Shown here: positions 60,129 through 64,000 of the stretch, one piece after another
Layout: each line of letters opens with the position of its first letter
Numbering within the stretch: the first letter of the stretch is position 1
Origin: JAVBLG01 sp031553655
Lineage (GTDB): Bacteria > Desulfobacterota > Desulfovibrionia > Desulfovibrionales > Desulfovibrionaceae
DNA length: 64,000 bases
Direction: 5' to 3'
Assembly: GCA_031553655.1 (NCBI GenBank)
Contig: JAVBLG010000007.1
Span: 1 to 64,000, forward strand
Made by a program: the position numbers and the translations under genes
The notes under the pieces: model-generated
Databases searched by the model: none
What the model saw: the letters and a program-made list of their open reading frames with translations, nothing else
What the model was told of the DNA's origin: nothing

Positions 60129-61542
60129 AATACAGGCCTAAATACTTCCACCAGGTAAAGCCGAGCGTGATTTGGACGAGGAAAATCATGGCTACGACAA
60201 CCGCGCCGACGGACCACCATTCCTTAAGGCTGACATAGTTCGCGCCGAAAATGATGGGGCCGGGAGCACTGCCGTAATGGGTCAAGCCGCTTCCATATAC
60301 CGCCGAAAAGGCCAACGAGTATCCGAGAGCGCCGGGAGATACGCCCAAGGCCGTTCCCACGGTGAAGAAAACCGGTATCATGGCTACAGCGTAAGCCGAG
60401 CCGGAAACAATGAAGTAGCGGATAATGACGCTGAGTAAGATTATAACAATCAGAGCAACTGTGGCGTTATCGCCAACAAAACCCAGGTGCCCCGCGATAA
60501 ACTTGCCGAGCCACACGAAAAACCCCGCCTTGCTCAACGCATCGGCAAGACCGAGAACTCCTCCGAACCAGATCAGGATATCCCAGGCGCCTTTGGACTT
60601 CCGCAGATCGTCCCAAGACATTACTCCGGTAAGAATCGTAGCCGCCATGGCGGTCATGGCTACCACGGCCGCGTCCACCTTGAAGAAAGATCCGATAATC
60701 CAGCCCGCCAGCGCGCTGCAGAAAATCACAACCAGCACTTTTTCACGCCAGGTCATGGGACCGAGCTCCGCAAGGCCGGCTTCGGCTATTTCCTTTTTAT
60801 TAACCCTCTTCAACTCGGGAGGATAGACAATATAAATGACCAGCGGCGTCAGCAGCAGCGTAACAATGCCGGGCAGGCTCGCCGCGTAAAACCAGGTCAT
60901 CCAGGTGACTTCAAGTTTCAGAATGCTCTGCATGAAGGGCAGAACCAGAAGGTTCGGCGTGCAGGCCGTCAGAAATATGTACGCCGTGGACTTGGTGTTC
61001 AGGTAGGCGTTCATCATGAGGAACGAGCCTATTTTTCTGGCGCTGTCCCCGGGAGTGGAGTCCAGGGCTCGCGAGATGCTTTCGGCCACCGTGTAGACGA
61101 TGCTGCCGGAACGCGCAACAACGGAAGGCGTGCAGGGGGAAACGATAAGATCAAGAAAAGCCAGCACATACCCCAATCCCAAGGTTGTTCCGCCCATTCT
61201 GCGGATCAGGTGAAAAGCTATGCGCTTACCCAACCCTGTGGTGGTTATGGCCGTGCTGAGCGACAGAGCGGCAAAGATGGTCCAGAGCGTTGTGGAGGAA
61301 TATCCGCGCAGAACATCCTTGATATTGCCAAGGAAAATGCTGCTGAGCACAATGACCGCCAGCACCATAATGGGGATGGGGAAGGGTTTCAACACCAACC
61401 CTAGAATAGCTGTGACGAACAGCGCCGCCATTTTCCACCCCAGAACGGTCAGCCCTTCCGGTGGCGGAATCATGAACATCAGCAGGGGAAAACCGAGAAA
61501 TACCGCCATTTTTACAAGAATTTCAGTCTGTTTTCGGTCCAT
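60127..61542 (-). CDS. SLC13/DASS-family anion transporter (third)
   Basis: A 471-residue transporter with about 11 helices: FPLLMFMIPPPEGLTVLGWK near the start, LIVSPCTPSVVARSGSIVY (the SNT-like motif, altered here to TPSVVARSGS), LIWFGGVLGLADALSKAG and YVSLKEWWSVGAVVVAM. Related to CitT/TtdT-type carboxylate exchangers and importers. The start at 61542 has GGAGG a few bases upstream, and a TTGTATGCAA site at 61558 is 16 bp before it. Divergent from the aldolase gene. Confidence 0.84.
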   Translation of the reverse strand: MDRKQTEILVKMAVFLGFPLLMFMIPPPEGLTVLGWKMAALFVTAILGLVLKPFPIPIMVLAVIVLSSIFLGNIKDVLRGYSSTTLWTIFAALSLSTAITTTGLGKRIAFHLIRRMGGTTLGLGYVLAFLDLIVSPCTPSVVARSGSIVYTVAESISRALDSTPGDSARKIGSFLMMNAYLNTKSTAYIFLTACTPNLLVLPFMQSILKLEVTWMTWFYAASLPGIVTLLLTPLVIYIVYPPELKRVNKKEIAEAGLAELGPMTWREKVLVVIFCSALAGWIIGSFFKVDAAVVAMTAMAATILTGVMSWDDLRKSKGAWDILIWFGGVLGLADALSKAGFFVWLGKFIAGHLGFVGDNATVALIVIILLSVIIRYFIVSGSAYAVAMIPVFFTVGTALGVSPGALGYSLAFSAVYGSGLTHYGSAPGPIIFGANYVSLKEWWSVGAVVVAMIFLVQITLGFTWWKYLGLY

Positions 61543-61908
61543 AAAGCCTCCGGTAAATTGTATGCAAAACCAAACCGAGACGAGGTAACACCAGCAATAT
61601 GTATACAATTTCCATCGTCACCATCAACAACTGATGTGTCGCATTGACTTGTATACAGTTCTAAAATCCGTCTGTAACTGCCACTAAAAAAATTCCGCTT
61701 TGATGATTGCCGCGACAAAATAGCTCACACTGGGTTATTTAAATGCTTTAAACCTGTGTATACAATTGTCGACAGACTGTGTCAACTTTTTTGTATACAA
61801 TTATGTATACAATTTGATTGACAGCGAAATGCTCCATGCCTTATCATAAGTTTAGTGATTGCGAATACTGTGTATCAGGCTTGCGCTGTTATCGAACAAG
61901 GAGACAGA
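61543..61908. promoter_or_regulatory. Divergent control region with six GntR-type sites
   Basis: Between the third SLC13 gene and the aldolase gene. Palindromic sites: TTGTATGCAA 61558, ATGTATACAA 61599, TTGTATACAG 61649, GTGTATACAA 61756, TTGTATACAA 61791 (exact), ATGTATACAA 61803. They share the core TGTATACA. The GntR protein encoded at 58910 is the likely binder. AT-rich; otherwise no gene seen. Confidence 0.75.
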
Positions 61909-62688
61909 ATGACTACAACAGAACGAAAAATGGTGTCCCTGCTGACTGAAGCGCGAGAGCGGTTCGGCGTTTCAGCCGTAAAGGCGTCCATGGAAGCGGA
62001 AGGCGTATCGCTGTCCGAGCTGGCGCGCACAAAAGACATAACAGCAGCGGCCGGCGTCGGGTTTTCAATAAAAATTGGCGGATGTGAGGCATTAACGGAC
62101 GCGCGTCTTGCCAGAGATCTCGGGGGCACATCCATAATGGCTCCCATGATTGAATCCCGGTTCGCGCTGGAAAAATTTCTTGATATGATGGATGCCGTTT
62201 TCCCGCACGCTGACGGCCCCTCCCGCCTCATCAACATTGAAACCGGGGACGGCTGCGACAAGATAAAAGATATTCTGTCCGCTTCCGGCATCGGCAGGCT
62301 TGACGGTATCGTTCTGGGCCGGTCGGACCTCTCTGTGGCCCTGGGACAGTCCGACGTGGAAGCCGCGCCCGTTCTGGAGGCTGCACGCAGAGTGTTTGGC
62401 GCTGCCCGGAGCAAAGGGATTGCCTGTCTTGTGGGTGGAGGGCTTTCCACGCGCACGGTTACATTTATTGAGGGTTTGACCGGACTGGCCACAGGCTTTG
62501 AAACGCGGAAAGTGGTTTTCAATTCCCTGCCCGGCGATTTGGACATGTCGGCAGCGGCCATTCGTGAAGCCCTTCGCTTCGAGCTTCTATGGTACCAGTC
62601 GCGGCAAGAGCATTACGCGCCGCTTGCCGCCGAGGACGACGGCCGCATACGTAAACTTCAGGCAAGTATAGAGGCTGTATCCAAATAA
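61909..62688 (+). CDS. HpcH/HpaI-type aldolase or citrate-lyase-like protein
   Basis: A 259-residue TIM-barrel protein of the HpcH/HpaI superfamily. Possible metal ligands are E111 (LINIETGDGCDKI) and D140 (DGIVLGRSDLSVALG). These enzymes split or form C-C bonds with pyruvate, oxaloacetate or CoA esters as partners. A few motif residues differ from classic HpcH, so the reaction is uncertain. The start at 61909 follows AAGGAG; the longer frame lacks one. It is followed 116 bp later by an aconitase-type gene, so a tricarboxylic or substituted malate substrate is plausible. Confidence 0.75.
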   Translation: MTTTERKMVSLLTEARERFGVSAVKASMEAEGVSLSELARTKDITAAAGVGFSIKIGGCEALTDARLARDLGGTSIMAPMIESRFALEKFLDMMDAVFPHADGPSRLINIETGDGCDKIKDILSASGIGRLDGIVLGRSDLSVALGQSDVEAAPVLEAARRVFGAARSKGIACLVGGGLSTRTVTFIEGLTGLATGFETRKVVFNSLPGDLDMSAAAIREALRFELLWYQSRQEHYAPLAAEDDGRIRKLQASIEAVSK

Positions 62689-62804
62689 CCGCAGGCGTAA
62701 GCGCTCGCCACTTTGCCGCCATGGCGTACCCGAGCAAGACGGCTCCGTAAAAGCCGAGCATATCCATAATAATCCGCAGGCCCAGCCTGCGTAAGGAGCG
62801 TCCC

Positions 62805-64000
62805 ATGTCCTCCCCACAGACTCTTTCCGAAAAGATTATCAGATCGCACCTGGTTGACGGTGTCATGACACCCGGCGAGGAAATTGCCGTAAGCATCGAC
62901 CAGACCCTTACCCATGACGTTACCGGCACCATGGCGTATCTGGGTTTTGAAGCGCTGGAGATACCGAAGGTAAAGCCGGAGTTGTGTGTCAGCTACGTGG
63001 AGCATAACCTCGTGCAGGGCGACTTCAAAAATATGGACGACCACAAGTATCTCCAGACGATCGCCGCCAAATACGGCCTTGTATATTCGCGGGCGGGCAA
63101 CGGCATCTGCCACACCTTGCATTTTCACCGTTTCGGCGTTCCCGGAAAAATCCTGCTGGGCTCGGATAGCCATACGCCGACAAGCAGCGCCATCGGTATG
63201 CTTTCCATAGGAGCAGGCGGCCTGGACGTTGCCCTGGCAATGGCCGGAGAGCCATTTTATTTGAAAATGCCGGAAATAGTGGAAGTCAGACTTATCGGAA
63301 AACGCAGGCCGGGCGTAGCGGCCAAGGACGTTATCCTTGAGCTGCTCCGCCGTTTCTCCGTAAAGGGCGGGCTGGGCAAGATTATTGAATACACGGGGCC
63401 GGGCCTCGCAGATCTTGATATTGCGGAACGCTCCACCATCGCCAACATGGGAGCCGAGCTGGGGGCCACTACATCCATTTTTCCCAGTGATCAGACGGTC
63501 AAAGAATTCTTCATCGCCCAGAACCGCGAGTCCGACTGGCTGCCTATAGAGGCCGATCCCGGAGCGAAATACAGCGAAACGCTGATCATTGACCTCGGTG
63601 AGCTGGATCCGCTGGTAGCTTGTCCGCATATGCCCGACAACGTTATCAGAATCAAAGACCTGCCCGGCAAGATTAAAGTGGATCAAGTCTGTGTGGGAAG
63701 CTGTACAAACGCGTCCTATGCCGACATCGCCAAGGTTGCGACCATACTTGACGGCAAAACGGTTCATCCGGATGTCAGTTTCAGCGTGGCGGCGGCAACA
63801 CGCCAGATTCTGGAAATGCTCATCCGCGATGGTTATGTGCAAAAGCTCATCGCTTCCGGCGCGCGGCTGATGGAGTGCGGATGCGGGGCATGCGTGGGCC
63901 TTGGGCAAGCTCCCGGCTCAGGCATGGTGTCTGTCAGAACATCAAACCGCAACTTTAAGGGCAGAAGCGGCACTTTTGACGCGCAAATTTATCTTGCCAG
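62805..64000 (+). CDS. Aconitase-family dehydratase, N-terminal part (cut by window end)
   Basis: A frame open from ATG 62805 (AAGGAG upstream) to the last base, 398 residues seen. It begins with LSEKIIRSHLVDGVMTPG and keeps LLGSDSHTPTSSAIGMLSIG, and cluster cysteines C300 (VGSCTNASYAD) and C360/C363 (MECGCGACVGLGQ), so a [4Fe-4S] site is likely. The closest type I recognise is the bacterial aconitase group with a single long chain (about 640 residues), or a 3-isopropylmalate/homoaconitase relative. It dehydrates and rehydrates a hydroxy-tricarboxylic acid. The remainder is outside the window. Confidence 0.82.
   Translation, partial: MSSPQTLSEKIIRSHLVDGVMTPGEEIAVSIDQTLTHDVTGTMAYLGFEALEIPKVKPELCVSYVEHNLVQGDFKNMDDHKYLQTIAAKYGLVYSRAGNGICHTLHFHRFGVPGKILLGSDSHTPTSSAIGMLSIGAGGLDVALAMAGEPFYLKMPEIVEVRLIGKRRPGVAAKDVILELLRRFSVKGGLGKIIEYTGPGLADLDIAERSTIANMGAELGATTSIFPSDQTVKEFFIAQNRESDWLPIEADPGAKYSETLIIDLGELDPLVACPHMPDNVIRIKDLPGKIKVDQVCVGSCTNASYADIAKVATILDGKTVHPDVSFSVAAATRQILEMLIRDGYVQKLIASGARLMECGCGACVGLGQAPGSGMVSVRTSNRNFKGRSGTFDAQIYLA

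Noticed and set aside
62658..63908. 416-codon minus-strand open frame near the window end.
   Set aside because: It is opposite the aconitase-like gene, whose cluster cysteines and SDSHTPTS motif are clear on the plus strand.
1..64000. tRNA or rRNA genes.
   Set aside because: Reading the gaps, I found no TTCGA-type T-loop with matching acceptor stem and no rRNA-like stretch. A covariance-model scan would be decisive.

Overview
This 64 kb window looks like chromosome of a motile, anaerobic, Gram-negative bacterium related to Desulfovibrio (Desulfovibrionaceae or close kin). This is inferred from gene content: rod and L-ring flagellar genes behind a sigma-54-type promoter, ferredoxin-dependent 2-oxoacid oxidoreductase subunits, a TrmD fused to a second SPOUT methyltransferase, a partial mannose-type PTS (EI, HPr and a lone EIID), receptors with zinc-binding CZB and PilZ domains, and a large set of dicarboxylate transporters. 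I saw no rRNA, tRNA, CRISPR array, prophage or transposase gene.

Layout. 0.2-6.7 kb: unlinked metabolic and transport genes (pyruvate-kinase C-domain protein, YitT, EamA, TauE/SafE, an FMN hydroxyacid oxidase, a sodium:solute symporter). 6.9-12.7 kb: a CheY-like receiver, an Hpt protein and two tandem paralogous chemoreceptors (CZB-HAMP-PAS-MA-PilZ). 13.0-16.7 kb: flgF-flgG-flgA-flgH, ending at a strong hairpin with no flgI. 17.0-28.7 kb: a glycosyltransferase, then a long minus-strand housekeeping block (gpmI, rsfS, smpB, ptsI, ptsH, EIID, rsmI, yraN, rnhB, rplS, trmD fusion, a tautomerase). 28.8-30.2 kb: a Csd4/Pgp1-like peptidoglycan carboxypeptidase. 30.4-35.8 kb: the classic rpmH-rnpA-yidD-yidC-jag-mnmE cluster. 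35.9-41.6 kb: two exonucleases flanking a CofD/YvcK-like protein, a membrane protein and a succinate-semialdehyde dehydrogenase.

41.6-64 kb is a dicarboxylate and 2-hydroxyacid region. It holds a DUF1850-TRAP-TAXI uptake system, a FadR-type regulator, a four-subunit 2-oxoacid:ferredoxin oxidoreductase (probably 2-oxoglutarate), sucCD, three SLC13/DASS transporters, a two-subunit FAD/Fe-S hydroxyacid dehydrogenase, a LarA-like nickel-pincer isomerase homologue, a second GntR regulator, an HpcH/HpaI aldolase and an aconitase-like dehydratase cut by the window end. My best reading is uptake and racemisation of a C4/C5 2-hydroxyacid (2-hydroxyglutarate is the candidate that makes kor and sucCD fit), oxidation to the 2-oxoacid, oxidative decarboxylation to succinyl-CoA, and ATP or GTP from sucCD. 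A separate GntR-controlled module follows, with eight TTGTATACAA-like sites around the regulator and the transporter/aldolase promoters.

The intergenic regions carry several families of imperfect palindromic repeats, about 35 to 156 bp. Many begin exactly at, or overlap, the stop codon of a neighbouring gene. One, at 59979-60128, looks like a MITE with terminal inverted repeats and flanking TA.
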